Notes under the pieces: model-generated
Told to the model about the DNA's origin: nothing
Databases searched by the model: none
The model's input: the letters and a program-made list of their open reading frames with translations, nothing else
Shown: positions 11,864-24,433 of the stretch, piece after piece
Numbering within the stretch: the first letter of the stretch is position 1
Layout of the letters: each line of letters starts with the position of its first letter
DNA from: Anomaloglossus baeobatrachus
Lineage: Eukaryota; Chordata; Amphibia; Anura; Aromobatidae
Direction: 5' to 3'
Assembly: GCF_048569485.1 (NCBI RefSeq)
Contig: NC_134357.1
Location: 474,666,187-474,730,186 of the forward strand
Length of the DNA: 64,000 nucleotides
Made by a program: the position numbers and the translations under genes

Positions 11864-13266
11864 GTACCCCCCCCTCTAGCGGCCCTCCCACTTGAATGGT
11901 CTATAGTTGCCAAAGATACCACTGAGCGACGGGCATAAAATGGAGACATGCAGTGGGAGCTACAAGACTCACTCCACCGCGTAATCACCCCAGATGACCA
12001 GTCGATATGTGGGGAATGCCGCTTCAACCAAGGAATACCCAGCAGAATATCATCTGCACCCTTAGGGAGAACCAGAAATGAAATGGTCTCCCTATGCCCA
12101 GATGACATGGCAAGGGTAATGGGCACTGTCCGCTGGTGAATTACCATGGGCAACAAGGACCCATCCACTACTCAGACTCTCACTGGCCTTGGCATTTGTG
12201 GCATTTGCACCAGTGGGATGGCATGCCGCCGGGCAAAAGAGGAGGAGATGAAATTATCCTCAGCACCTGTGTCCACACTTGCCCTTGTGGACCATGTTGA
12301 CCCCTTAAAGGAAATGGACACAGGAAACGTCACCCTAATGGATGACGCCGAGTCCAGTCTACCTCCAGCTATGGTCACCAATCGCGGTCGCTTACCCTGA
12401 CGCTTTGGGCAACGGTTGGCATAATGACCATACTGCCCACAAGCGAAACAGGAAATGCCCTTGCGACTCGATGACCTAGCAGCACCCACCCTAGAGATGT
12501 CCATAGGGACAGAGACGTCCTCTAAGGAAGGTGCAGTAGGAGAGTCCACCATAGTGGCTGAACGACCCTCTGACCTGCGCTCCAGCTGACGTTCGGAGGT
12601 CCGTAGGTCAATGCGAGTAGCCAGAGTCATAAGGCCCTCAAGGGTAGTTGGTACCTCGCACGACGCTAACGCATCCTTCACGTGCAAGGCTAATTCCTTC
12701 CAGAACATTGGAATGAGAGTCCTCTCTGGCCACCCCAGTTCTGCGGCAAGTGTCCTGAAGCTCACAGCATATTGACTCAAGGAGGTACGCCCCTGCTCCA
12801 AAGTCAGTATCTGTAGGGCCGAGTCGTGAGTGACCTGAGGCCCCAGGAACACTTGCCTCAAAGACTCCAAAAACTCCTCAGAGTCCTGAACTACAGGGTC
12901 ATTCCTCTCCCACAATGGTGTAGCCCACTCCAGTGCTCTATCAGAGAGCAAGGAGATGATAAACCCCACCTTCGACCTCTCTGTAAGGAACCGTGCAGCC
13001 AGCAACTGCAGATGGATTGAGCACTGGTTCACGAATCCCCTACATGCCTTGCCTTCCCCTGCAAACTTGTTGGGCAGCGAGAGGTGAGGGAGGGGTGTAG
13101 TGGGCTTGGTGGCAGACACCATTGCGGCCGCTCGAGCCACCACATCATCCATATCAGCAGCAAGGGCAGACTGCTCTACAAACCTAACTCTGGCCTCAAG
13201 CTGCTGTATGAACTGACGTAGCTGCTCCATCTCCGCCATGCCAGCCAGACCCTGGCGCAGTCTTAC
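11864..13266 (-). mobile_element. Gypsy array interior 3: gag and protease segment
   Basis: The gag ORF lies at 12172-13239 and the protease stretch at 11272-12168, extending into LTR 3. The protein sequence is the same as in interior 4. There is no RT or integrase. It is exactly one 2985-bp period from interior 4. Confidence 0.8.
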
Positions 13267-14848
13267 TGTTACGGGGGGACCGGCAGATTAGGACCAGGGG
13301 TATATATCCCAATCGCCAGTCGGGGTCCACCGTGCTCCAGATGGTAATGGAGCTGCTGGCACCCTGTGGGTTAGGCGGAGACTATAGAGCTGGATGGCTC
13401 TGAGATAACTCAAGGAACCGGTCACGTGTGTAGGGACACGTCAGACCGGACGACAACCCAGTTAGCGTTTCGGTGGAGCGGACACTACTCCGACCACGTG
13501 TGTAACAACACGTCAGGCCGGATGGTAACCAGTTAGCGTTGACCGAGAAGACCGCTGCGACAGCGCCCTGTCGGCCATGTGTGTAAGACACGTCAGGCCG
13601 AGCGGTCCTCTGATTAGCGTTTCTGGCCACCACTCGACTGGCCACGTATGTAAAGGACACGTCAGACCAGGTAGTCACACCAGTAGCATTTGACTGGGAA
13701 GCCGAGGAGGATAATAGGGTTCACACACCCAATCCAGGAACACCCTGATAACTTCTCAGGGGTTCTGGGGTGCGCGTAGAGGGCACAACTGAACAGGTGG
13801 CGCAGCAGGTACACTGTCCGTGTGCGTAGAGGTAACTCTCGGACAGGTGACGCAACAGGTATTCTGTCCGTGTGCGTAGGAGGCACAACTGAACAGGTGA
13901 CGCAGCAGCCGCAGCCCAGTTAACGCCACTGGACTGCTCTAGCACAACAGGAACGGTAGCAAGGAAGCACGGCGCCTGACCCTCATGTGCTGAGCCACGA
14001 ATCTTGGCGTGACAGGCACCGTTCGCCTAGCCCTACCTACCGCTTCCAACAAGGCTTATTCCACCAAGAACTCTAAATATAGACTGCGCACCTCCATGTT
14101 GTCTCCAGCCCCTTTTATAACCTGGGTCCGCCCCAAACCCAGGGTGGAACCACCAAGGTCCAATAGCAGAGTGCCATGTCATCAGTGACGTCACCAGCGA
14201 CCTATCCGGAACCGCCACGTCATTGATGACCTCATGGCAGCCACGCCCCAAACACTTCACCAGTCATCGTCTGACGACCAATGGTGAGGTGCCAGATCAT
14301 AAGGGCGGGCATCTGCGAGCCAGTCCGGAGTGGCCACGTCATCAGGACACCTGACTTCCTCTGCCCTATCAGGGCCTGCCACCTCACGGACATGCTCAGT
14401 GTGGTCCTTACCGGACCTAGCCTCTGATGCACTAAGTGCCTGAGCATGCTCAGTAGCCTGAACAACAGACTCAGAAATCAGACTATCTGCCTGAGCATGG
14501 TCAGTAGGCACATCCCAGAACTTAGACACAGCACGAAGTCCAAGTACCTGTGCAAAGAGGCTGTTAGGATTAATTGTGGGAGCATGCTCAGTAGCCTGAA
14601 CTGAGGACTTAGTCTCAGAAATGACACAATCAGGCTGAGCATGCTCACTAGGCAAAACACCGGGCTTAGACTCTGGCTGGGGTAAATCAGCGCACGCATG
14701 CGCACTAGCCGCCTCTCCACACTTAGACGTGGTGGAAGGAGCAGCCAAGTGGACGACCCGAGGCACGGCCAAGAACGGCAGCCAGCGCCTGGGCGCAACA
14801 GGAACTGCAGCAGGCTGCTTGCAGCTATAACGGCGCCAGTTCGTAACA
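13267..14848 (-). repeat. Gypsy array LTR 4 (inner)
   Basis: This is a 1582-bp inner LTR shared by interiors 3 and 4. It differs from LTR 3 by only a few bases that I can see, for example near 13326 and 13832, which points to very recent duplication. Confidence 0.8.
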
Positions 14849-16251
14849 GTACCCCCCCCTCTAGCGGCCCTCCCACTTGAATGGTCTATAGTTGCCAAAG
14901 ATACCACTGAGCGACGGGCATAAAATGGAGACATGCAGTGGGAGCTACAAGACTCACTCCACCGCGTAATCACCCCAGATGACCAGTCGATATGTGGGGA
15001 ATGCCGCTTCAACCAAGGAATACCCAGCAGAATATCATCTGCACCCTTAGGGAGAACCAGAAATGAAATGGTCTCCCTATGCCCAGATGACATGGCAAGG
15101 GTAATGGGCACTGTCCGCTGGTGAATTACCATGGGCAACAAGGACCCATCCACTACTCAGACTCTCACTGGCCTTGGCATTTGTGGCATTTGCACCAGTG
15201 GGATGGCATGCCGCCGGGCAAAAGAGGAGGAGATGAAATTATCCTCAGCACCTGTGTCCACACTTGCCCTTGTGGACCATGTTGACCCCTTAAAGGAAAT
15301 GGACACAGGAAACGTCACCCTAATGGATGACGCCGAGTCCAGTCTACCTCCAGCTATGGTCACCAATCGCGGTCGCTTACCCTGACGCTTTGGGCAACGG
15401 TTGGCATAATGACCATACTGCCCACAAGCGAAACAGGAAATGCCCTTGCGACTCGATGACCTAGCAGCACCCACCCTAGAGATGTCCATAGGGACAGAGA
15501 CGTCCTCTAAGGAAGGTGCAGTAGGAGAGTCCACCATAGTGGCTGAACGACCCTCTGACCTGCGCTCCAGCTGACGTTCGGAGGTCCGTAGGTCAATGCG
15601 AGTAGCCAGAGTCATAAGGCCCTCAAGGGTAGTTGGTACCTCGCACGACGCTAACGCATCCTTCACGTGCAAGGCTAATTCCTTCCAGAACATTGGAATG
15701 AGAGTCCTCTCTGGCCACCCCAGTTCTGCGGCAAGTGTCCTGAAGCTCACAGCATATTGACTCAAGGAGGTACGCCCCTGCTCCAAAGTCAGTATCTGTA
15801 GGGCCGAGTCGTGAGTGACCTGAGGCCCCAGGAACACTTGCCTCAAAGACTCCAAAAACTCCTCAGAGTCCTGAACTACAGGGTCATTCCTCTCCCACAA
15901 TGGTGTAGCCCACTCCAGTGCTCTATCAGAGAGCAAGGAGATGATAAACCCCACCTTCGACCTCTCTGTAAGGAACCGTGCAGCCAGCAACTGCAGATGG
16001 ATTGAGCACTGGTTCACGAATCCCCTACATGCCTTGCCTTCCCCTGCAAACTTGTTGGGCAGCGAGAGGTGAGGGAGGGGTGTAGTGGGCTTGGTGGCAG
16101 ACACCATTGCGGCCGCTCGAGCCACCACATCATCCATATCAGCAGCAAGGGCAGACTGCTCTACAAACCTAACTCTGGCCTCAAGCTGCTGTATGAACTG
16201 ACGTAGCTGCTCCATCTCCGCCATGCCAGCCAGACCCTGGCGCAGTCTTAC
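14849..16251 (-). mobile_element. Gypsy array interior 4: gag and protease segment
   Basis: The gag ORF lies at 15157-16224 and the protease stretch at 14257-15153, extending into LTR 4. The content and sequence type match interior 3. It ends against LTR 5, the right outer LTR. Confidence 0.8.
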
Positions 16252-17833
16252 TGTTACGGGGGGACCGGCAGATTAGGACCAGGGGTATATATCCCAATCG
16301 CCAGTCGGGGCCCACCGTGCTCCAGATGGTAATGGAGCTGCTGGCACCCTGTGGGTTAGGCGGAGACTATAGAGCTGGATGGCTCTGAGATAACTCAAGG
16401 AACCGGTCACGTGTGTAGGGACACGTCAGACCGGACGACAACCCAGTTAGCGTTTCGGTGGAGCGGACACTACTCCGACCACGTGTGTAACAACACGTCA
16501 GGCCGGATGGTAACCAGTTAGCGTTGACCGAGAAGACCGCTGCGACAGCGCCCTGTCGGCCATGTGTGTAAGACACGTCAGGCCGAGCGGTCCTCTGATT
16601 AGCGTTTCTGGCCACCACTCGACTGGCCACGTATGTAAAGGACACGTCAGACCAGGTAGTCACACCAGTAGCATTTGACTGGGAAGCCGAGGAGGATAAT
16701 AGGGTTCACACACCCAATCCAGGAACACCCTGATAACTTCTCAGGGGTTCTGGGGTGCGCGTAGAGGGCACAACTGAACAGGTGGCGCAGCAGGTACACT
16801 GTCCGTGTGCGTAGAGGGCACTCTCGGACAGGTGACGCAACAGGTATTCTGTCCGTGTGCGTAGGAGGCACAACTGAACAGGTGACGCAGCAGCCGCAGC
16901 CCAGTTAACGCCACTGGACTGCTCTAGCACAACAGGAACGGTAGCAAGGAAGCACGGCGCCTGACCCTCATGTGCTGAGCCACGAATCTTGGCGTGACAG
17001 GCACCGTTCGCCTAGCCCTACCTACCGCTTCCAACAAGGCTTATTCCACCAAGAACTCTAAATATAGACTGCGCACCTCCATGTTGTCTCCAGCCCCTTT
17101 TATAACCTGGGTCCGCCCCAAACCCAGGGTGGAACCACCAAGGTCCAATAGCAGAGTGCCATGTCATCAGTGACGTCACCAGCGACCTATCCGGAACCGC
17201 CACGTCATTGATGACCTCATGGCAGCCACGCCCCAAACACTTCACCAGTCATCGTCTGACGACCAATGGTGAGGTGCCAGATCATAAGGGCGGGCATCTG
17301 CGAGCCAGTCCGGAGTGGCCACGTCATCAGGACACCTGACTTCCTCTGCCCTATCAGGGCCTGCCACCTCACGGACATGCTCAGTGTGGTCCTTACCGGA
17401 CCTAGCCTCTGATGCACTAAGTGCCTGAGCATGCTCAGTAGCCTGAACAACAGACTCAGAAATCAGACTATCTGCCTGAGCATGCTCAGTAGGCACATCC
17501 CAGAACTTAGACACAGCACGAAGTCCAAGTACCTGTGCAAAGAGGCTGTTAGGATTAATTGTGGGAGCATGCTCAGTAGCCTGAACTGAGGACTTAGTCT
17601 CAGAAATGACACAATCAGGCTGAGCATGCTCACTAGGCAAAACACCGGGCTTAGACTCTGGCTGGGGTAAATCAGCGCACGCATGCGCACTAGCCACCTC
17701 TCCACACTTAGACGTGGTGGAAGGAGCAGCCAACTGGACGACCCGAGGCACGGCCAAGAACGGCAGCCAGCGCCTGGGTGCAACAGGAACTGCAGCAGGC
17801 TGCTTGCGGCTATAACGGCGCCGGTTCGTAACA
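16252..17833 (-). repeat. Gypsy array LTR 5 (outer)
   Basis: This is the right outer LTR, 1582 bp, ending GTAACA directly before the TSD GGTTA at 17834-17838. Like LTR 1, and unlike LTRs 3 and 4, it has the intact second palindrome GAGCATGCTC and the CGCCGGTTCG end. LTR 5 also has a few private changes near 17695-17815. Confidence 0.8.
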
Positions 17834-17838
17834 GGTTA

Positions 17839-19481
17839 TAGCCATACACATTAAAAAAATCCTCAATAGTGTCATCCACTCTGACCAAGTATGCGGCATC
17901 CCTGGGCAGTCCAAATGGGAACATTTGAACCTTATCCGTGATATTATATGGTACCAGCAGGAGTGTAAGCAGCCATTGGCTATTTTATCCCTTGATTTTA
18001 AAAAGGCCTTTGATAGAGTGTCCCATTTTTACATTTTTATCTTTTTAAAGAAATGAAGCAAATGGGGTTGCCTGAAGTGTTTATTAACAAAATTAGGCTT
18101 TTATATCAAGGATCTTATGCTTATGTTTTAGTTAACGGGTTTTTAATAAAGGAAGTGGCCTTGCTGTCCGGGGTTAAACAAGGGTGCCCCATGTCCCCCC
18201 TCCTATTTATTTGTGCTATTGAGCCCCTCTTGTGTTTGTTACGCAGTGATAAGGTAATTAGAGGGGTCCCCATCCCGGAAGGATGGCGGGCAACAGGTCA
18301 AAGCCTTGGCGTATATGGACGATGTTTCTTTATACTGTACAAGTTCTTCCTCAATAGAGCCATTTTAGATACAGAGATTTTTAGCACGGGTCTGGTTTTA
18401 AGCTTAACGTTGATAAATGTGACTCCATGACTGTGGGGCAGTGGGAGCCAGAACCCCCTAAAATTCCTGTCAAAACTGAGCATATAAAAATTCTGGGCAT
18501 TCAATTTAATGCAGTAAATGAAGGGCAAGAAAATTGGGACTTAGTGCTGACTAAAATGAGCCAAAAAATCTCCTTATGGCAACTGCGGAAACTGTCCTTG
18601 GAAGGTAAAATCCTTGTTATTAAGATGGTGTTGCTCCCTTTGATTTTATATGCAGCCATGGTGTTCCCCCCCAACTCCCTGTACCTGAAAAGATTGATGA
18701 AGCCAATATTTTATTTCTTATGGGGCTCTAAGATGGAGAAACTAAGGCGGGTGGTGGTATGTAAAAGTAAGCGAAATGGTGGCAAAGGTCTCCCTGATCT
18801 AAAACTTTTTTCTCATTAAATATTTTGTGTTTTGCTATAAGAGTTTACAGAATCCAGGTGCTTTCTCATGTTTTTTAAGATATTGTACAGGTTTTTTTCT
18901 TTAAAAAGTTACAGATTAATTTATTAACAAATTGTCCATTTCTTTTATCGCCCCCTAAGCAGTATAAAATTATAGCTGACATCATTTCTGAATATGATCT
19001 GACTACAATTGACCCAAAGATACTCTCTGACCAAAAGAAATTAACGTCTATTTGTAAAGGCCATGAAGAGATGGAGGATGTAAGTAACTTCTCTTCCTCT
19101 AGGTGCCAGATAGTATGGAACAATGTTTCTTGCCCTTACCTGAGTAACACACAAAAAGACCTAGCATGGCAGGTAGTCCACCAGTGCCTCCCCACAAGGG
19201 CATTCCAGCACCATAGAGGGCTGGTGGCAAGTGCTATGTGCCCCAGGGACAGGTGTGTGCAGGACGAGACGGTGTTCCACTTGCTCTGGTACTGCCCCTA
19301 TGCACAGGCGGTATGGCAGGCAGTGGGCACCCTTTTAAAGTGGGTCTGTGGACTGAAGATTTTAAACTGCGATGTGATTTTATATGGTTTTATCGATTGT
19401 CCGACAATGGATCAAGCACGTATAGCATGGCTGATAATAAACTGTTTTAAGGAAGCAATGTGGAAAGCAAGAAACATTCTG
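17839..19481 (+). pseudogene. LINE A ORF2, part 2: RT palm and C-terminal zinc region
   Basis: The RT resumes after the Gypsy array with HSDQVCGIPG near 17878 and LDFKKAFDRVS near 17990. GVKQGCPMSPLLF follows near 18170, and the catalytic AYMDD lies near 18308 in another frame. The thumb and a C-terminal region follow, with CLPTRAFQHHRGL and a Cys/His pattern near 19180-19300, typical of Tx1 and L1 ORF2. Several stops and shifts (near 18050, 18300, 18430 and 18817) break the frame. The last codons read ARNILL and continue after the Harbinger insertion as FKRDCIP. Confidence 0.8.
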
Positions 19482-20820
19482 TTAGGGTACTTTCACACTT
19501 GCGTTCAGCGCATTCCGTCACTATGGAGAATAGCGCAGTCCGTTAACGCACTGCGCTATTCTCCATAGAGTTGTATGGACGACGCACTGTAACGCAAGTG
19601 TCTGCGTTGCATCCGCTGCACGACGCAACGTCGTTATTTTGACGCTGCGTCGAGCGGAATGAATGCAGCATGTAATATTTTTTTGAACGTTAAAATAGCG
19701 CACCATGACGGATTCCGTTGGAATCCGTCAAGGTGTCTAATGTCCTATGGTAGCGGATTCCTGCGCTCTGCGTTAAGAGGCGGAATCCGTTAACGGAATC
19801 CTGCATTGTTTGTTTTCTATGGCAATTATCTTGTTTGCTCCCAATTAGTGATGGGGTATAAATATAAGTAAAATCTCAGAGGCAGGCAATCTTCTGAAGG
19901 TGAAAAGAAGCAACAAGAAGACCAAGGTTCCTGGATCCTAGATCCTGATCACTCCAAACGCCCTGCCTGGAGCCCACTCATCTTGTGGACGGACGAGGGA
20001 TTCCATTGGTGAGAAAAGCCGACAACCTTTCTATACCCCACCACCCTCAGCGCCCCCCCTACCACCCTCAGCGCCCCCCCACCACCACCCTCAAGCCCCA
20101 ACCCCTCCCCCTCTTTGTATAGCTTTTTCTTTTGATCAATAAAGAGTTAATTCACCTTTTAAAAACAAATAAAAAAAACCACAATAAAATTTTTCTAAAG
20201 CAGTGTTTGTTGCATAATTTCACGGCATTTTATCTCTTGTTTAGCCTATGTTTAATGGTTTTTGGTAAAGAGATGGAGTTTAAACTTTAATTTTCTGTGG
20301 TTGTGCGACATAATTAAACATAGGTGTGTGTTTTTATCATGCTAACGGCACTATTGAAGGTAGAATATGGCAGTTACTGTCACTGGCTAGAATTTTTTTT
20401 TTTTTGCAATTTTTTTGTCTTTTTTTTGTTCATTTTTTTTAATCTTCAATCGTTTTTTGTTACCTTTTTTAAAATTTAACCCCACCCACCACCCTCACCC
20501 TCAAACCTACCCCACCACCCAACCTCACCCCCCAATTTTTTTTGCCCGTTTTATTTTTTTCATTTTATTTTTTTTTTTAATAACTTTTTTTTTTGTTTTT
20601 ATTTCCCAAAATATAGGTAAAATCATACAAAAGATTTGTCGCCACCTTGGGGAATCTGTTTCGTATGCGGTTGAGGATTCGGACTTGGTTTCTGTGATTT
20701 TAAATTTTTAATTCAATAAAAACATGTAAGTATACTTTCATTGTTAATACCAACCGCTTCTCAAAATTATTTTTTGTGCTAAATATTTTTTTTTAACCCC
20801 CCAAATAGATCTATTGGGCA

Positions 20821-22762
20821 ATGTCTGAACAAAGCCCTCAAAGCTCTGACCTATTCCAGGTAATTAAAAGTAAATACCTTTTTTTTTGTACATCAATTTG
20901 TATTAATTTTTTTTTTTTTTTTTTTTTAGGAGGAACCTGCAAGCAGAGGAGGCAGCAGCAGCAGAGGTTGGCGCAAACGTAGGCGCAAGGGGTGCAGATA
21001 TGCATGGAGACAGCTCGCAGGATGTAAGTATATCCACTTGATTGACATCACAAATAATGCGACATATCTACTACCTACATAACTAGCTACATAAATGCAT
21101 ACCTCACATAGCTTTATACATGCCTACATACTATACCTACCGACACATACCTACCCTAACTACATACCTACCATAACTACATACCTAGCGACACATAGCT
21201 ACCCTAACTACACACATAGCGACGCGTAGTTACCATAACTACGTAGGTACCGTAGCTACGTTAGCTATGTTAGCTATGGTAGCTATGGAGGTACCGTCAC
21301 TACCTACCTACAATTAGCTATTGTATTGCATTAGTTAATGTTTTATTTTTTTTTTCAAGTCGAGGTTCCAAACATTAGAGGTCCTCCTCGCTGCTCCCAG
21401 AGTCGTCGTCGGCATGGCGGTGGTCGCAGCAATGTGAGTGTTTGTTTTTTGTTTTTTTTTATCTGATACCTTCCATGGTTTGTAAATGTTAAACATGTTT
21501 TTTTTTACTTTAATTTTAATATTTAATTTTGTTTCTTTGACAGGTCTCACGGCGGAGGCTGGACGATGATTCGGATGGGGAGGGAGCTGGCATAGATGTC
21601 AAACTCCTCATCGACCTCCTCCATGCGCGTGAGCCGCTGTGGGACATGCGAGACAACCACCTTGCCAATTCTGTCATCACCCGGCGGCTCTGGGAAGAAG
21701 TGGCAGCGGAACTTATAGATGGGTGGGAGGACCTTGACACTAGGAACCGAAAAAGAGCAAGTAAGTATTACAAACAGGTCTTACAAAACTTTCCATATTC
21801 AATGATGTATTTATGATTTATTTATTTTTTTTCTCTTTTCAGTTATCCGTCTGACGACCCGGTGGCATTTACTTCGTGATCGCTTCAAGAGGAGATACAA
21901 GGAGATGCAGGCTCCAAGCGGTTCGGCGGGACGTAAGGGCACACAATACAGATATGGCCGTGCCCTTGTGTTCCTAAGAAGCAGCATGCTTCCAAGAAGG
22001 TATGTATATATAATTTTTTTTTTTGTTTCATTTCCCCATCTATGAATGTATGAATCCTTTGTAATCAATAGCATGCTACGGCAAATGTGAATAATATATT
22101 TTAATGTTTTTGTTTTTTCTCATTCCACAGAACAGTCAGTAGCACCGTGGAGCCTGCATCACAACTGAACCCTCTTGGAGCGATTGATGAACTGAACGTC
22201 ACCGGTGAACCCTCCAACAGGCCCTCCACTTCTGCTTCCTCCCTTCCTTCTACTGCTTCTTCTGAACCCTCCCTCCCTTCCACCTCAACTTCACAGCCCT
22301 CCCTCCCTTCTACCAATACCTCTAATCCCTCACTCTCTACCCTCCCATCTTTCCCCTCTTACCCAACCTGCCCATCTGCATACTGGCAAACCTCATTAAA
22401 TGAGGCTGGTCAGCGAGTAGGTGTTCCCTTATCTGACCACTCTGACGCTCACAAAACTCGAACCGCGTTAGGTTCGGGTCGTCAGCGCCACAGTGGTCAG
22501 AATAGGGGCAGCCCTAGAGTTCTTACACCTGAACGCATCTATCCATAGCTTCATCAAAGTGTTATCAGACCAAATAATCGCTGGCTTCAACCTTGTAGAC
22601 CATAGTTTACAGGTGTTGACCAGCAAGATGGATGAGGTGCTTTCAGCTGTAAGGCAAACACCTAGTCAACATTTTTTCCATTCTGTTATCGGTGAGCTGG
22701 AAAGCCTACCATCTGACCAGCAAATTCATGTAATGAGGGCTTTCCAGAATGCCATCATGTAA
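20821..22762 (+). CDS. Harbinger accessory MADF/Myb-like DNA-binding protein, spliced
   Basis: Six exons with GT-AG borders join in frame: 20821-20859, 20930-21023, 21360-21433, 21544-21760, 21843-21999, then from 22131. The start ATG at 20821 gives MSEQSPQSSDLFQ. A basic stretch WRKRRRKGCR follows. A trihelix MADF/Myb-like domain then runs from LLIDLLHAREPLWD to RWHLLRDRFKRRYKEM in exons 4-5. The next exon encodes a Ser/Pro/Thr-rich linker. The linker frame stops at 22546-22548. A neighbouring frame to 22762 holds a plausible conserved tail ending ELESLPSDQQIHVMRAFQN, so either a one-base shift or an unrecognised short intron lies between 22420 and 22540. In Harbinger elements this protein brings the transposase to the nucleus and to DNA. 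Confidence 0.65.
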
Positions 22763-23489
22763 CTCACTCAACATCCCCCTCCCACCACTGCACCACATCT
22801 ATCCACAGCCCCTCAGATGCCACCCCCAGTCCCCTTACAGCCTCCTTCACAGACTCAACAAGTACCCCAAACTTATCTGCACTCTGCCCAATACTCACAC
22901 TCTACAATACCCACCCATTCCAGAAACCCTATGCACAATACTAGATCAGTCCAAACATCCCTTTATTCCCCGTCTCCATTTTCAAGCCCACACGACAACA
23001 CTTCCACACCTCCATCCCCAACCGCACTGTCTCCTGCACTTCCTAACCCGTTCCATCATTCTTCTTCCTCCTTCCCAACCCCAACATGTTTTCCGACCTC
23101 CACCTTTCAATTTTCTAACACTCAGCCTTCTACCACCCCTCAACCAACTCCAATACCTCATCCACCTACCAGCTCTCACCCATCTCCCAGCCCTCAACTA
23201 TCTTGTCTTTCAAGCCCTTTTCTTCCAACCACCTCTCTTAGTTTTTCTACACCCTCACCATTACCGATTACCCAACCTTCCCCTACCCAATCCTGACTTC
23301 ATACCCCAACTGTTGGAGGGAACAGTCCTGCGAGCATTTCCAGCGATGTCTCCACCCCACATTATCAGAATTTGTAGATCTTAATAAATTGTTATTTTTT
23401 CTTTTATATTGTGTTGTGTTTTATTGATATTTTTCAGTAATGTAATAAATTTTAAAAATTTAATATAAAATATAATATATAAAATACAG

Positions 23490-24164
23490 TGTCAAGCACA
23501 GATGTTGTGGGGTAGCACGATGGGATCCCCTACACGGGTAGAGGAGGCGTAGTTCAGGGCGCAGTGGGAGTTGTGGTGGCACGGGGATAGTACAGCAGAA
23601 CACCGTCCGCACAATAGTACAGGAGGAGTGAACCATCTAGGCTTCTCTCATGAACAAGTCATGGTCCCTTGTCCCGTTGGTCAATTAACATGGGGCTAGA
23701 AGCTTGCCTCGTCCTAGGGTACAGGTACCCCACCTGTGCACGGTCTCAGGACCAGATTCCCTTTATCTGTACCGGCGGGCTACAACACTGCCCCGGTCCA
23801 CTCTGAGTTTCCCGTTTACAGTCGCAATCTCCTGTGGATCTACAGAGCTGTCTGCAAAATAGTCGGTCCTCACATGTTCCCAGGGTTCCAACACTGACCA
23901 GAATGCACTCCAACTCTACTCTCCTTCAACTTCAAACTTCACTGAACTCGTTCCCACCTCGTGTCACCTAAAGACCCCTAGGTGGGCGTTCTCATCTGCC
24001 TGGTCACGCCCACAGATGTGCTCTGTTTCTCATGGGTGGCCACTAGGATTTGTGGCAGATGTTCCCATGTGTGGGATGTGTGGTGTGAATTCCCAAGGAG
24101 GAGGCGATTCCTGTACAGGGGGGTATAGTCATCTGTGACTACCAGGTTTTGCCAGGGTGTCACA
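23490..24164 (-). mobile_element. Probable solo LTR inside the Harbinger element
   Basis: This block of about 675 bp is GC-richer than its AT-rich surroundings. On the minus strand it begins TGTGACACCCTGG and ends GTGCTTGACA, fitting TG...CA LTR termini. It contains no ORF of note. I could not find a clear target duplication (TACAG on one side, CTTCC on the other), so the exact limits and the family are unsure. Confidence 0.4.
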
Positions 24165-24433
24165 CTTCCACTTTATGAACCGTCCAGGAGTTCTGCTGGT
24201 TTTTGTTTCCGTCATAAACATAAAAAACTGAAACCAACTGTATGTGCTTCGTTAAAAAAAAAAATATACTTAAAAAATTAAGTGAAAACAACAAATTATT
24301 AACAAATATAAAATTTGCAATGCACTATTTATTTATCAGATTTCAAAGAACATATTGGAAAATTTACACTATAAACACAATGAAAATAACAAAATAAACA
24401 TTCTCAGACACAAATTTAAATCTAACTAACACA

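Larger units (their letters stand above)
2248..17833 (-). mobile_element. Tandem array of a non-autonomous Gypsy LTR element (5 LTRs, 4 interiors)
   Basis: LTR units starting TGTTAC and ending GTAACA alternate with short interiors in the order LTR-interior-LTR-interior-LTR-interior-LTR-interior-LTR. Neighbouring interiors share the LTR between them. The clean period is 2985 bp, and one LTR is lengthened by a later insertion. The whole block is flanked once by GGTTA (2243-2247 and 17834-17838), inside the RT coding part of LINE A. Interiors encode gag with a CCHC knuckle and a retropepsin segment, but no reverse transcriptase, RNase H or integrase. This matches the TR-GAG type of non-autonomous Ty3/Gypsy element. 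Units are nearly identical, so the array is young. It is a defective fossil that would need an outside pol. Confidence 0.85.

Noticed and set aside
3676-15385. Recurrent short plus-strand ORFs opposite gag and protease
   Set aside because: They are antisense shadows of the minus-strand gag-protease frames, repeated with the array period.
20400-20600. Poly-T and CCACC-rich stretch as a functional tract
   Set aside because: It looks like simple low-complexity filler in the Harbinger element without a shared motif.
22749-23384. 211-codon Pro/His-rich ORF after the MADF/Myb-like gene
   Set aside because: It is low-complexity C/T-rich sequence open in two frames. It may be non-coding or part of an altered accessory protein tail, but there is not enough to call a gene.
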